DNA from: Diploptera punctata
Lineage: Eukaryota; Arthropoda; Insecta; Blattodea; Blaberidae
Length of the DNA: 64,000 bases
Reading direction: 5' to 3'
Assembly: GCA_030220185.1 (NCBI GenBank)
Contig: JASPKZ010004955.1
Coordinates: 2,170,001-2,234,000 of the forward strand
Shown: positions 1 through 12,081 of the stretch, piece by piece
Position numbering within the stretch: the stretch's first letter is position 1
Layout of the letters: every line of letters starts with the position of its first letter
The notes under the pieces: model-generated
Seen by the model: only the letters and a program-made list of their open reading frames with translations
Told to the model about the DNA's origin: nothing
The model's database searches: none
Program-made: the position numbers and the translations under genes

Positions 1-88
1 TTGGAAAGCATTAGCTCAGGTTAGGGATGTATGGAGAGATTATGTCCGCGCGGCCATGAACCTACGGGTTCGATAGTGCCAGTGAGTA
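1..88 (+). mobile_element. LINE L-C, 3' end fragment
   Basis: These bases match the last coding codons and 3' end of the L-C copy at 34436-35112: the same tract encoding a Trp-Lys-Ala-Leu-Ala start and an AMNL(R/Q)VR ending, then the stop and a gccagtgag tail. The rest of the copy lies before the window. The tail here lacks the ttag repeats seen at the fuller copy. Confidence 0.8.
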
Positions 89-1237
89 TGTATTATTTTG
101 CGCAGGTTTATATGGTACAAGATATTAGAGTATTATTCTGTGAGTGAACTTTTTTTTATCTTCAGAATTATTTCAAGTAATAGTTTATAGTTTCTTTACA
201 GGCCTGTTTTGAACCCTTCAAATGTCATTCGAAATGTACCGGTACTTTAGAATACATTTTCTAACCGTTCACCATGTAACTAACATACGAATAGGATTCT
301 AACCAAGAGAAAACGCACTCACTGTGTTTATCACCGATTTGATAGAGACTGACGTAAGGTTCAACACCTGCTTGTTCAAACTCGTCCTGTATGATTTTGG
401 GAACGACCAACTATTTATTTTGGAGATATTAGCAAGTATTTGAGATAAGAACAAGAAATGGTTACTAAAGACGTCTTGGATAGAATGATTAGCATCTTAT
501 ATGCTAACGTCGATTCAAATCATGTTCCTAAATTTTATTTTTTATCATTGGAACAAATGTAATTATAATTATCCATTTTACTATAATTCTCAATGTATTT
601 AACACTTAAAATATTATTAGCGTAGCACATTCATAATATCACAATGCAAAAATGTTTTCCTGCACAATGATCAGCAAATGTTATTGCAACTATTAAACAT
701 ACATTTTGTAACGTGAAATTATTTATTTTGATTTGGCCTTATAATTAAATAAGTACTGGTGGTGTGAACTTACTATCTTCATATCATTTCAATTGATAAT
801 CCTTCGTTGGTTATTTGTAAAATTGCTAATTCAGTTTGATGTGTTGGTGTTAGTTGCACTTGTTTTTATACCGTAATGTTCCATTTTCCGGCCTTTTTTT
901 ATAGAATCGTAAAGTAGCCTTCTGAAATGAGACATAGGACTAGTATGAAATTACTTTAGGTTGACACTTGAAGATGTGGAAGATCATATGCTACTTGGAT
1001 CATGTTTTACTTGACTTCATGCACTGAGTTGAGAATGAACAACGTTATGTTAACCCGAAGCACGAAATGTCCGATGGGTGGCATTGGTACACAAACGTTA
1101 TAATTTAAGGCAGTGGCGTTTTCTGGATATTCGCATAATCGCATGAGCACATGAGTGCAATATATATATATATATATATATATAATATTTACGAAGTTAT
1201 TAAAAACAAAGTTACAAAAAAGACATTAAAAACAAAA
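89..1237. other. unassigned AT-rich DNA
   Basis: No coding signal or recognisable repeat end was seen apart from a perfect (TA)n run at 1161-1184. It is presumed intronic or intergenic DNA. Confidence 0.5.
1161..1184. repeat. (TA)n microsatellite
   Basis: Twelve uninterrupted TA units are visible. Confidence 0.95.
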
Positions 1238-2432
1238 TAGGAGAAGATCAAAATGGATTCAGACCGGGAAAGTCATATGTTGACAACATATTTGCAATCC
1301 AACAGTTAATTGATAAAGGACTGCACTTGGAGAAGAAACCCATTTGACAATGATAGATTTAGAGAAACCTCAAATCCGAGGAACAAATTATGGGAAGTAT
1401 TAGAGAAATACAATATTGATAGAAATTATTAAACAAATGTATAACTCCGCTTATGTTAAAATTGGAAATGTAATATCTAATCCTATAAAAACCACAAAGG
1501 GATTGAAACAAGGGTGCTGTCTATCACCAATTTTATTTAATATTTATGTAGAATTTATATTAATGAAATGGAAACAAAGCTGCAAAGCTAATGATATCCC
1601 AATAGGCAACAGATTTTTGCTGACATTACAATTTGCTGATGATCAACTGGTATTAGCGCAAGACAAATTTGTATGAAATTCATGATAAAAAGGTTAAAAA
1701 ACACATATGAATCATGGGGTCTCACAGTAAATTTACAAAAAAACAGAATATCTGGCAGTAAATAGCAATGAAAGAGAAAAAATTAATATTGGAGGAAAGG
1801 ATCCAAATAAAGCAAGTTAAACAAACTAAATATTTGGGAATAATTATGGATAACATTGAAGGTATAGGCAAAGAGAATATAAAACACAGAATTGAATTGA
1901 GTAGCAAAATAATATCATCGTTAAATTCCATATGGTGGGATAAACATATTTGGAAAGACACAAAAAAATATATGGGTAAAACATTGGTGGAATCTGTTGC
2001 AGTGTATGGAAGTGAGGTATGGACAGTCAATAAGTACTACAAGAATAGACTAATAGCTCTAGAAATGGATTATTTACACAGAAGTGCCAGAAAGTCAAAA
2101 TTAGAACATGTCACAAATAAGGAAATTAGAAATATAATGGAAGCAGAAGAAAGCATAATTGAAAGAATTGAGGAGAAGGAATTAAAGTGGTTAGGACATG
2201 TTTTAAGAATGGAAGATAAGCGATGGCCAAAGCAACTATATCAATGGCATCCGACCAGAAGGAGGACGAGAGGGAGACCGAAGTTAACATGGAAGGAAAA
2301 CGTGAAGACATTAATACAAGTAAGAGGACTAAGCATTGAAGATGCCCAAAAACGTAGGCTTTGGAGGTTTGGCACGGGAAGACGGCAGCAGCTGTAACAA
2401 CCCGAATATAGATAGAGAGATACATATACACA
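1238..2432 (+). pseudogene. LINE L-A, reverse transcriptase pseudogene (RTE-like)
   Basis: This is the 3' half of a non-LTR retrotransposon ORF2. Reading frames in order give a GFRPGKS block (about 1250), a KGLKQGCCLSPILFNIY palm motif (about 1497-1550) and the FADDQ catalytic motif (about 1632). They are followed by the thumb/C-terminal region from 1768 to 2397, with YLGIIMDN, a Y.SEVWT motif and the RW..H..RM / GRPKLTW endings typical of RTE-like ORF2. Several frameshifts and stops (for example around 1345 and 1674) separate these blocks, so it is not functional. The endonuclease is missing, as expected for 5' truncation. The 3' end is a short gata-rich tail at 2408-2430. A second copy lies at 57802-58377. 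Assignment to the RTE group is from motif character only. Confidence 0.85.
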
Positions 2433-3592
2433 CATTAAAACTTGTTTAATCCGGAACGAGAATAATGCGGAAATCTGTCCAATGTGAACAAATTGATTGG
2501 TCCAGGCAAAATAATGGTAATTTAGTGTATTTATTTTGCATAAAACGGAAGGATATTTCTACACAATTTATGAAAAAATGTTTATAAGGCGGAAAGATGC
2601 AGAGATAAATAAATTAGTTTCCACTTCATTGAATTCCAGTTAGGCGAAAGTGATGAGTCCTACTGTCTGTGCCGGGTGAAGTAGAGTTTCTACCTGTATC
2701 TGGAATTTTGTTTCGGCTTCGCTGCATACCCGTTTTGCGAAATACAGGTTCATTTAACAGATATTTGGCGTGTGACATCTGTCTTACATGTAACCAGAGC
2801 ACTGTAAAATCTTATTATTAGTTTAAGATCTGAGACCGATTTTGTACGTATCTTTAACAGGCAGCATTCTGAATTTACGGAATAAAGATGGCTAAATCGT
2901 ATGTATCATTGTCATTAAACGAAAAAAAATTAAAGTGATTGAAGATAAAGAACAACTAACACTCAGTACGCGAAATAATGACAAATTTAAGTATGGAAAA
3001 ACCCAAGTTTGTGAGATTTTAAAACACAAAGGCAAATAACGGAAGAATGGAGATGGTCAAATGATGAAGAAAAAAAGGTAGAATTCAACCAGGTGTGTTT
3101 AACAAGTCCATGGTCAAAAAATCTCCAAATTTCCGGACCGATGCTCCAAAGTCAAGATCTAGCTGTTGCTATATTCCTAGGAAATAAATATTTCAAAGGC
3201 ATCTTGAGGTTGGTTGTGGAAAGTTTTAAAAGAGGACACAATGTAGTGTGGAATGAAATTTGCAGGGAATCAAAGGATGTGGACGAAAGTATAGTTAGTG
3301 AGTTGAATACCGAAACTGCATAGCCTACTCTAATTTCAGGATACGAGGCTAAGATACATTTTTAACGCTGACGAAACGGGACTGTTTTTTCGCGCGTTAC
3401 CGTCGAAGTCGCTTGTACATACTAAACTTCACTTTCCAACAGCATCGGAACTACAATTAATCCAATGTACATAAAAAGGCATATGCGGTACTCTAATCTA
3501 AGATTGGTTAAAAAAATTTAATAATGCGAAATGTTGTCTAATGTGGACAAAAAATTGGTCCGATGCGATTCTGCATTGAACATGTTTTACTG
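2433..3592 (+). mobile_element. Tigger/pogo-type DNA transposon, internally deleted
   Basis: The right end (cagtaaaacatgttcaatgc when read from 3592 inward) and a diverged matching left end at 2433 form terminal inverted repeats, with TA after the right end. The interior keeps decayed pieces of a Tigger-type transposase: an N-terminal CENP-B-like helix-turn-helix from an ATG at 2888 (MAKSYVSLSL, then GKTQVCEIL), a second DNA-binding segment (SFKRGHNVVWNEI, about 3220) and the first DDE aspartate block NADETGLFFRALPSKS at about 3367-3415. Sequence after that block jumps directly to the 3' terminal region, so the remaining catalytic residues are absent. Several frameshifts are present. The element abuts the tail of L-A. 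A second copy with the same break lies at the window's right edge in reverse orientation. Confidence 0.85.
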
Positions 3593-3941
3593 TATATACA
3601 CACACATACGTGCGAGGATTGACACTCCTCTAATCAATGGGAAGTTGTTTTTACAGAAGCCAGGAATTTCCGAGATTCTGTAAAACAGTTCACAAAAGTG
3701 CGTTGTACTTTATTTCTTGCTCTCACAAACGTGCGTTATACATTATTTCTTGCGCGATGGTGTTTTCAAAATAATAAATAATACAAAAAAAATCTTTGTT
3801 GGAAATATTTGCGTTTATTATAAACATCTAACTACCGTTAACGACGTAGGCAATGCTTATTAGTTGAGACTACAGCAAGCGGTGACACCAATCGGTCATA
3901 AAATGGCGCCAAGTACGTATTTATAATTTTATATTATTTCA

Positions 3942-4247
3942 TAGCGTGCTGCCTTGTCACGCAGCGGGCCCGGGTTCGATTCCCAGTCGGGATAGGCTCA
4001 TGGGCGAGTTTTTTTTCCGGGGGTTTTCCTCACCTGTAAGACAAATGACAGGAAGCTTAGGACACAACGGTCCCCGAAAATCATCCGGCCATCATCATCA
4101 TCCTTATTATCACCATCCTTCACTGGTGCGAAAAGCAACGGGAAGCTATCACACCTATAATTCCTTAGTAAAGCTGCAAAGTAGAGCATGAAATGCTATG
4201 ATCGTAGTGATGAAAGACCTACCCTCGGGCATAATTACTATGGATGG
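3942..4247 (+). mobile_element. SINE A copy (tRNA-derived)
   Basis: It begins inside a tRNA-like head whose B-box reads gggttcgattccc, then has the family body (a tcctcacctgtaagacaaatg block, a catcatcatcatcc tract, a conserved tail ending in actatggatgg). It is flanked by a perfect 11-bp target-site duplication, atattatttca, at 3931-3941 and 4248-4258. Other copies are at 30325, 45238 (part), 48786 and 50597. Confidence 0.9.
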
Positions 4248-5969
4248 ATATTATTTCAAATTATTTAAAATGCAGTGATTTGTTTCATATAATGTATATT
4301 GACACTACCTTTTGGATTATTTTTGTATATACATTGTGCATAGTATGCATAAAGGGCAGTGGGTTTACTTCCCGCACGTGGTTTGTAATATGTAATATTA
4401 CAGTATAGTTATTTAGGTTGGCAACCCCGAAATGTAGTAGTTGAACTTTCAATCACAGTCGGCCATTGCCGTAAGTAAGACAAAACGCACTATGGCGCAA
4501 AAATCAAGCAAAGATTAATTATTTATACATAATAAGAAAAAAAAAAACTTTGGCATGATAGCTCCGGTGAACAAGATCGGCTGGAAAGGTTGCTCTCATT
4601 GGTTAAGAGAAGACAGTGGCGGGAGTCACATAGTACGCCGCATTCCCTTAATTCCAATTTATGTTTTCTTATACGGATTTTACTACTCCCCACATCAAGT
4701 TTGGTTCTCAGTTATCCTCATGAGGTTAAGTGGAAACCGTTCCAGATCCTATACCGGAAAAAAAAATATTGGTGTAGCCGGGAGTCGAACTCGGTTTCCC
4801 TGGGATGCCTGCTACACCACGGAGGCGGTCACAATAGAAATATAACTGTGTTTTATTTTCAGTAATTTCAAATCTAACAAATTTTGAAACTGATAATGCT
4901 CATCCAAACAGAAAATACAAAAACCGCCACTGATTTAGAGATGTTTAGTACATACTAGTTTAATTATTGCAAAATATACTCGCTTTTACGAGAGGGATAG
5001 AAGCATGAACTAATGACGTAACAATAGTGAATAGGCCATGGCCGGGAGTGTGGGATGTGTAGTTATTACAAGGACATAGTGACGTAAGAGGAAGTATGTA
5101 ATGTCATGTGATGTATTGGAAGATGTCATACAGGCGGGTGTGTCCAATGACACATGGCCGCACAAGTATTTTAAGAAGCTGTTATACTAATTAGGTTAGT
5201 AAATTTTCCTTTTATTTTTTTCCCCGCTCTCTCTCCGGATGCTCATCTCTGAAAGTTAAAATCGGAGACTCGAATTTCAAGTAACATAGCACTTGAAAAT
5301 GTTACTTTCAGATACAAATAAAGCGTCATAAAATATTAACCTCATGTTTTACTTTGGTTTCGAATATGGTTTGAAGCGAAATAAAATTTTGATTTTACAT
5401 ATATGAAAACTTAGGGCAATATACATATACATTATGTCTCATACATTTTGGACGAAATCAATCCAGATGGTATAGGAGTCACGCATAGTGCAAGGAAACT
5501 CCAAACAATTGATACAAAAAGAAACAGTTTTGAGGTTACTGTAAAACATTTATTTCATAAATACAAATATAATATGATAGATTAACTCTCCAAGTTTTGA
5601 TTGGGAACTATAAAAATGTGCAATCCATACGCGATGCTTCAGTGAGCATCTTTCAGAACGCTTGATTGACTTCTAGATTAAATTATGTTCCATTGAAAAT
5701 TGGCCCTCCATTAAGGGGTTACTCGACCTTGCGTCATACATTTTTCCCCCTTTTGGAGGTATAAAGGACATAGCGTACGACCCCCCCCCCTCATTTGTAC
5801 AGTGTTTACAGTAGTTGAGGGTACTGGCCTGGTAAGAAATTAATATTGCGTAGATATTTGCCATGTCACAATGAACATAAATGTTAATGTCCATGGAAAC
5901 GCAGAGAGTTGTCCCTTGTTTTGAGATAGGGAAAATTCCGTCTTCAAAATTAAATAAATGTTGATAAAA
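4248..5969. other. unassigned DNA with one tRNA-like segment
   Basis: No coding region recognised. Apart from the tRNA-like segment at 4640-4835 it holds ordinary AT-rich sequence, including a run of ten C at 5781-5790. Confidence 0.45.
4640..4835 (-). repeat. probable tRNA-derived SINE fragment
   Basis: On the minus strand a tRNA-like head reads gtggtgtagcaggcat followed by a B-box-like gagttcgactcccgg (about 4772-4835). It has no second copy in the window, so assignment rests only on the promoter-like boxes. Confidence 0.5.
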
Positions 5970-5971
5970 TA

Positions 5972-7274
5972 CGGAGGGTTGTTTTCGACCGCAGAGAACG
6001 ATTTTCCAAGTAAATTGTGACGTTGGAGTGTGAGTCATCAGGACAGGAGTGTGCGAGGTGATCAAACCAGTCAGTGTGCTGCTTCTGTTACACTCGCACG
6101 TGTGTTGCTCTCATAATACCTAAGCAGATAGACCTGTTTTGGGAGTGGTATATTTCTGCCCTTTCCGACGCTAATTATAGTTATTCTGCGATTATTGAAG
6201 CTTACAAAACACACAATTTTGCGGTGTCAAAGTATGGAATTAGCTCAGTGCTTAATAAAAAGGGAATGGGTCTCTTGGGATTAATTCCAGAAGGGGGAAA
6301 AAAAACAGGCAAATCCACGACCTGCTACTACCCGCACCCAGATGTAATCAGAAAGGTCAAGGCCCTTATCTCTGGTAGTAACCCTGCCACACAAAGGGTG
6401 ATTGCGAATAGATTGGGAATATCCCTTGAAACTGTAAACACCATAATAAACAAAGATTAAACATGGAGAAGTGCCACAAAAGCTGGGGACATAAATTGTT
6501 GCCACGTCACATTGCCGAACGCCGCACCAACAGCAGGAAACTATGAAAAGCACCTGCCAGGAGGAAAATGGAAATTTTTAGTCACACTTGATGAAGCATA
6601 TGTTTATCTAGGAGACTGCAACAAACCCCGGGCAATTTACTATAGAGAAAGGGGTGAAAAAATGTTTAAAAAAGTGGTATGCCGATTGCAGAGAAAGTTT
6701 CTCCAAGGGATTTATGGTCATCGCGGGATATTGCTACAATGGAAAATTGACCATTCGTAGAGTAGCTAGAAAGGCCAAAATCAACTCCCAGTACTACCAG
6801 GAAGAAGTTCTCACACCAATTTACCGGACCGAAATTCCAGCTCTCTATGGTACAGACAAAAACCAAATCTGGGTGCACCAAGACAAAGTCTCCAGTCACA
6901 CTTCAGTTTCAGCCCTGGCGTTCCTGGAGAGAATGGAGCAGGAAACTGGAATACATGCTATTCGATTCAGCAACATCCCAGTGAAGTCTCCTGATGCATC
7001 ACCGATGAACTTTTGTGCCTTTGGACTCTTCAAAAAGGCACTGGGAAACAGGCGTCCTCAAACAATAGACGGTCTCTTGAAAGCGTGTAAAGAGGAGTGG
7101 GGGAACTTCTAGACATGGCTGCTGCGTAAGAGTCTTCTGCAGTGGAAACTCCGATGCCGAACCATAGCTCCGTGAAGAGCCATCAAATAGAGCATGCTCG
7201 ATAGTGGAGACACGGCTTTTCCAAAGGTAACACTTAAAAATCATTTGGTATCAGAGATCAGAAACAACCCTCCG
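5972..7274 (+). mobile_element. mariner-superfamily transposon, DD41D type, full length
   Basis: A 1,303-bp element with matching inverted ends (cggagggttgttt at 5972 and its complement ending at 7274) and the expected TA duplication at 5970-5971 and 7275-7276. It carries a decayed transposase (6074-7112). The distance between the second and third catalytic positions is 41 residues, the spacing of the DD41D (rosa-like) group of Tc1/mariner elements. A truncated relative lies at 28833-29290 on the minus strand. Confidence 0.9.
6074..7112 (+). pseudogene. DD41D mariner-like transposase pseudogene
   Basis: A cut-and-paste transposase. Residues of the N-terminal helix-turn-helix region are read at 6074-6460, with a CYYPHPDVIRKVKALI stretch and an NRLGISLETVNTII recognition-helix-like segment. 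An in-frame TAA at 6458-6460 interrupts the gene. Translation resumes in the same frame with the first catalytic motif KWKFLVTLDEAYVYL (about 6567-6611), then a frameshift in an A-rich tract near 6655-6680 moves to the frame giving WVHQDKVSSH (second aspartate, about 6870-6900) and SPDASPMNFCAFGLFK. The third catalytic aspartate is replaced by asparagine (codon AAC near 7008). The minus-strand relative at 28833 has Asp there. The stop, the frameshift and the D-to-N change each argue against activity. Confidence 0.88.
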
Positions 7275-7276
7275 TA

Positions 7277-7795
7277 TATAATTGATTTACATATTATAAA
7301 AATACAAATATATTTGGATTTCTTACAAAAAAACATATTTTTAATTTATCGCTATTTCACAAATGAAAAAAAAATCACATGTGTATATTATATTTCTTAT
7401 ATATTTTTAATATATATTATAGAGAACAAATGGTATTTTATTTCATACATAAAACATATATGCCTGTTTATTATGAATTATTATTTATTATTATTGTTCA
7501 AATTAAATATTCTGTTTTTTACAAAATCCGTAATTTTATCATTTTACAAACATAAAAAATACAAATGATTATATGTTTCTAAGAACATATATAAATTCAT
7601 TGTTAAGTTTTTTTTAATTTCATTATTTTAAAAATAGGTAGGCTATTCTATTTATTAGAAAGCATATTATGATTTCTCTATTGTCATTATTCTATAAATT
7701 AAAACAAAAACCCCAATTGCTTTTCCATTTCTTATAGAAAAAGATGTTATGAATTTTTATTGTCATTATTCTGCACGTATATAGAAAGACAGTAA
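7277..7795. other. very AT-rich unassigned DNA
   Basis: Low-complexity AT-rich sequence after the mariner right end, with no coding or repeat-end signature recognised. Confidence 0.5.
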
Positions 7796-7799
7796 TGTT

Positions 7800-8885
7800 T
7801 TACAAAAAATAATAATCTGCACAATCTGAGTCACTTTTATCGGAATCTGTTGACTCTGTATCTAAAGTAGGTGCTGAGACCAATGACAGAACTTCCTTTG
7901 TAATTATTCCGTCTTTTCTTTTAGGATTATGCCTCACGCTGATCAAGAAAGGATCAGAAGATATCAAAAGTATGTGGATAAGATCGGTGTTTGTGTCGAC
8001 CCTCGAAGTTTTTCTTGTGAAATGTTCCCGATATCTTCTACTATCTTTGTTTCTTGCTTCTTGTGTTTCTTCCGAAAGTTGACCAATCGGAAGAATACAA
8101 GAGGTAATATCAAGCTTGCCGTGACATAACATTTTGTGCACGCTGCTTGGGATATAAAACCAACTGTATTATTTCAAATACAGATTTCTAGTTTCATACA
8201 CTTTCCAAAAACATCAGCATTTATGGAAAACTCACAATTCAGTGTCTCTAATATGACATAAAAACGGCGAATTAGCTCAAAATTGACACCTGTTATTTGG
8301 GCAATCTTTTCGGTGTTTCTAAAAAATCGACGAGCAGTGTTTCCATTATTCGTGTTTCTTGCTTGTGGTGTTGGCATATCCACCAGTAGGCCTGTCTAAT
8401 TCTTGAATATGTTCTGAATGTACTTCTTCCTATTCTCAACTTTAATCTTTATATATTGGCGAGTTAAAGGCTGGCATCATCATCGCTAGGGCTCCATCAG
8501 CTGATGAACTCTTCGGTTGATCTAAAAACAGCCGTCGACTCTTTTTTCACTCTGGTGCCTCGTGAAGATGATGCAAGGGATAATTCTTTGACTATTGCAG
8601 CAGAGTCCTTTTTTCCCTTATCTGGCAACTCCATTTCAGCAGCAATAGATCTTTTTCTGGGCTTGTTGACCGAACGAATTCTCTACGCTTCCGCCTTTTC
8701 ACAACATTCTTCGAATGATTTTGATGACCTACCAGAACTAGAAGGCGGTTGATCTCTAGAAGTAGAAGGCAGAGATTGACAATCGGTCACGGGAAAATTA
8801 ATATTTTCTTGTAGCCAGTCTGAATAATTTTCCAGGAATCTGCGACGATGACGATAACATTTGTTCCATCGTACTTCAGTTTTAT
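7800..8885 (-). pseudogene. uncharacterised transposon-like protein gene, decayed
   Basis: Minus-strand frames read in order from 8885: an N-terminal segment with WNKCYRHRRRFLENYSDWLQ, then a Ser/Pro-rich part (LPSTSRDQPPSSSGRSSKSF) and ELPDKGKKDSAAIVKELSLA ending at a stop near 8505; then DMPTPQARNTNNGNTARRFF and IRRFYVILETLNCEF (8395-8174); then, after a frameshift near 8155, PSSVHKMLCHGK, LPIGQLSEETQEARNK and LLISSDPFLISVR to a stop at 7800. The order and phrases resemble an uncharacterised protein family I associate with repetitive loci in arthropod and cnidarian genomes; I cannot name its function. Stops and the frameshift show it is a relic. No terminal inverted repeats were recognised. 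Confidence 0.6.
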
Positions 8886-8899
8886 GACACTTCTCATGT

Positions 8900-9485
8900 A
8901 GGCCTTTAAATTCTTAATAACGACATCAGAGATTGTCACATGCTTAATTTGTTTAAACACAAATTCATACACTGCACCACAACGTTCCCTTTTATTATTT
9001 CTGGACCGAACTTCGAAAATTGCGTGCCGGGAAATAAGGGAACCATTGTGAAACAAACAATAAGCTAAAGAAACGTAGATGAACGCAATTTTTCTCTTCT
9101 GTTTCCAACAAAAGGGATGTCAATAAATAAAACTAGTGCAATTAGAAGGCCATATACGCCCATATATATTGAAGTTCTAGTCTAGAATATCTGGATAGTA
9201 AACTTAAATTGAAATACAGTTAAAAGTCTTCTTTCATATTAACATTCTTACAATGTAAACAGATGAAATCTATCTTACATTACTTATAGAACCCTACACT
9301 AAACATAAACATCACAATAACACGTAAACCGACTTTATTCTGTACACAAAGCAGCTCGATTTATCAACATACTGAATAAGGCAGATTACGCATCTGCGCG
9401 TGACTTTTGTGTTTAGACATTATTCATGAGTCCTTGCGCATGCCTAGGAAGAAAATAATTACACATATATACTAACAGGTTTGTT
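8900..9485. other. unassigned DNA
   Basis: No recognisable coding region or repeat end. The short minus-strand open frame at 8787-9056 does not match the pattern of the adjacent relic beyond about 8885. Confidence 0.4.
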
Positions 9486-9491
9486 TGCATG

Positions 9492-9787
9492 CCTTCTTCT
9501 TCTTCTTCTTCACGGTTTAGGCTTATTTACTAGCCTGTTCCGGTTCCAAATTGCTGCTCTTTCAATCTTTTCCTTGGTCTTCCCAAACTTCTTCCTCGTG
9601 GTGAATAGTTGTATGCTGCTTTGGTATTCTATTCTCAGTCATCCTTGCCAAGTGTTCTTTCCAGTTTGTTCTGTATTTCTCTATTGTTGAGTTTAATTCC
9701 TCTATTTTTAGTTGTCTTATTTCTGTGTTATGTTTTTTGTCTGTTCTTTGATATTCTGCTCTTGGTCTGAGGAATCTCATTTCAGCA
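9492..9787 (-). mobile_element. LINE L-B, 3' end, 5'-truncated copy
   Basis: On the minus strand the sequence encodes an RFLRPRAEYQRTDKKHNTEI start, then HLARMTENRIPK, and ends after an aataagcctaaaccgtg block with a gaa-repeat tail (9492-9512). It matches the 3' end of the L-B copy at 39270-40665. The 5' break is close to 9787. Confidence 0.85.
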
Positions 9788-10027
9788 TGTACATTGCATG
9801 TAAGTTACAAAATATCACTTTTATTAATTAACCTTGTAATTTTGAATTAAATCCCCCTAGATTGTTAAATTAGCACACTGTGTCGCTCGTAACAAGTGCT
9901 CTAGGCCAATCTAATTCCCATTCTCTACTCTAGCTATACTTACACATCTCACTACATCTCATCCTTCCTTGCTTCGTGTCTGAAATCTGTACCCTGTGAT
10001 ATCAAGGACTATCTAACTCAAAATTCA

Positions 10028-11306
10028 TAGGTCACTAGATAAGTTTTGAGATATGCAACAATGGGCCATGATAGAGTTTCCATACCTATCATATATTTTC
10101 AAACAACTCTCCAGCACATTCTATACACCGTTGCATCCAGTGGAACCACTTCTGGAAGCAGCCACGCCACTCGATCTCAGACATTGCACTAAGCTCCTCC
10201 AAGAGCATCTTCTGGGCTAGGAAATTGGTGTCCGCGCATGCAGTTCTTCGCGTTCGCGAACAGTAAATAGTCACACGGGGCTAGGTCCAGACTGTAGGCT
10301 CAATGAGACATTAATTTCACAGGTGTCTTTTCCAGAAACCTAATTGTGTTGTATTGGCTGTATGCAGAATTCCCCGCAGTCCAGTCTTTGGCCGCTTCTC
10401 CTGGATCTTTGAGAAGACTTTGGGGAGACAGACTTCTGTATATCATGTAGCAGTAACTGTCTTCTTATTCTCTAGCATAAGTGTAGCCAGATGACCACTT
10501 GTTGAGAAGAAAGTGGCCACCATTTTCTTCCCCACACTCCTAGGCCTTTTTGAACTTTGGTCGGAGGCTGCTCATCTGGGAAGACCCACACCTATGATTG
10601 GTGCTTTGTTTCACGGTCATACTGGTAGATCCAAGTTTCGTCACCTATCACTATGTCGGACACCCGGTGGGAGTCCCCGTTGTTGAATCTCGCCAGCAGT
10701 TCTCTACACAATTCCACTCCCTAGTGCGTTTATGCCCTTCTGACAAGTGGTGTGACACCCATCGAGAAGAAATTTTCCTCACTCTTAAATATTGGTGCAG
10801 GATGGTGGAAACACTTGGCGAACTAATCCCTAGGTCCCATTCGATATCCTTATAGGTCAGTCGTGGATCTTACTTAATCAGAGTCTCCATTGCAGAGACG
10901 TTTTCCTCCGTCACCACTGTTGTTGGTCTCCCAGTTCTCCCTTCATCTTTAAGTGATGTTCTCTCCCTATTAAATTCAGGAAATCAGCGGCAAACTGTTG
11001 CACGTGAAGGAACAAGGTCCCCAATTGTTTGTGTGAGTTGCTCAAGTGTTTGCGACTCATTTATACCACACTTAATCATATAAAATCATAGCAAGAAAAT
11101 ACTCCCTCTCAAGCTCCATAGGACACTTTTGATTTCACCACGCACAGGCTACTTCACAAAGGTGCTGCTCAGAGACAACTGAAAGGAATCGTTTCTACCT
11201 GCTATGGTTTTGACGTTCGAGAGTTGGGCTTTCAAATAGTATATTAGTTTATTGCATTCCTGTCACCATGCTGCCGTGTCTCACTATTTATCTAGTGACC
11301 CTCATA
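10028..11306 (-). pseudogene. old mariner relic (transposase pseudogene)
   Basis: A near full-length but strongly decayed mariner on the minus strand. Ends share the inverted sequence ggtcactagata (10030-10041 and 11289-11300) beside TA. In the interior, minus-strand frames give the N-terminal part (INESQTLEQLTQTIGD, then GRTGRPTTVVTEENVSAMETL), an ISSRWVSHHLSEGHKRTRE block, the first catalytic motif as IVIGDETWIYQYD (about 10600-10650), and YSLDLAPCDYLLF with the third aspartate (about 10255-10300). The second aspartate block was not found. There are multiple stops and frameshifts. It does not cross-match the other mariners in its terminal repeats, so it is a separate family. Confidence 0.75.
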
Positions 11307-12050
11307 TTTAAATAATAAGCTTAGTGACATTTTATTTTATAACCAAGTTCTAGGGATATCTATATATTAATACGTGAAGAAAAAAACGTTGTACCCATTT
11401 TTAAGCACATTGCACGCACGAAGGAGTGTGGTATTTGGCATAATTAAAGTCCATATAGAGGAGTGCAGAAAATAAAATGTATGTATAATATGTGTTGCAA
11501 ATAAATAAAATTAAACAAAATAAAATAATTTGTCTCTAAGAAATGTATGTGTATTACTCATTCATTTGTTTACATTCATACTGAAAGTGCATTGCTGCAA
11601 AAAAGAAAATTGTGCAGAAGCAATTGACTTAGTCTCGCGTATTTATCATTAGTGGTTTTAAAAAAGTGAGTACATTTTATTATTTAAATTTGAATTAAAC
11701 CCTGTCTAATCTTGGTTTCAGTAATTTCATTATATATATATATATATACACACACGCACCTACTTGCATTATCCCCGTACACATAATAATAGGCCAAATG
11801 CAAATTTAAATAGTATAAATAGTATACAAATGCCAAATGACGCGTTATTGCTTTTTTAAATATAGCTTAGCCAAGCTATACCTATTTTAAAATAAATCGA
11901 AAATTAATGCATAATGACGTATTTGTGACAAACTTAAACATTTAATGAATTGTGGTCGAATTTCGACCGCTGGGCAACCACTAGGTTTTATTATTGTTCT
12001 ATATTTTGTACAATCATTATCAAGACAATTGAATAAAATTGTAGGTTAAT

Positions 12051-12081
12051 ACAATAATAATAATAATAATAATAATAATAA
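12051..12081. repeat. (AAT)n microsatellite
   Basis: An uninterrupted trinucleotide run, followed by an inverted (TTA)n-like stretch to about 12101. Confidence 0.9.

Noticed and set aside
5673..6065. 130-codon open frame on the minus strand before the DD41D mariner
   Set aside because: It overlaps the mariner end, contains a homopolymer-derived stretch and matches no motif; it is probably a chance frame.
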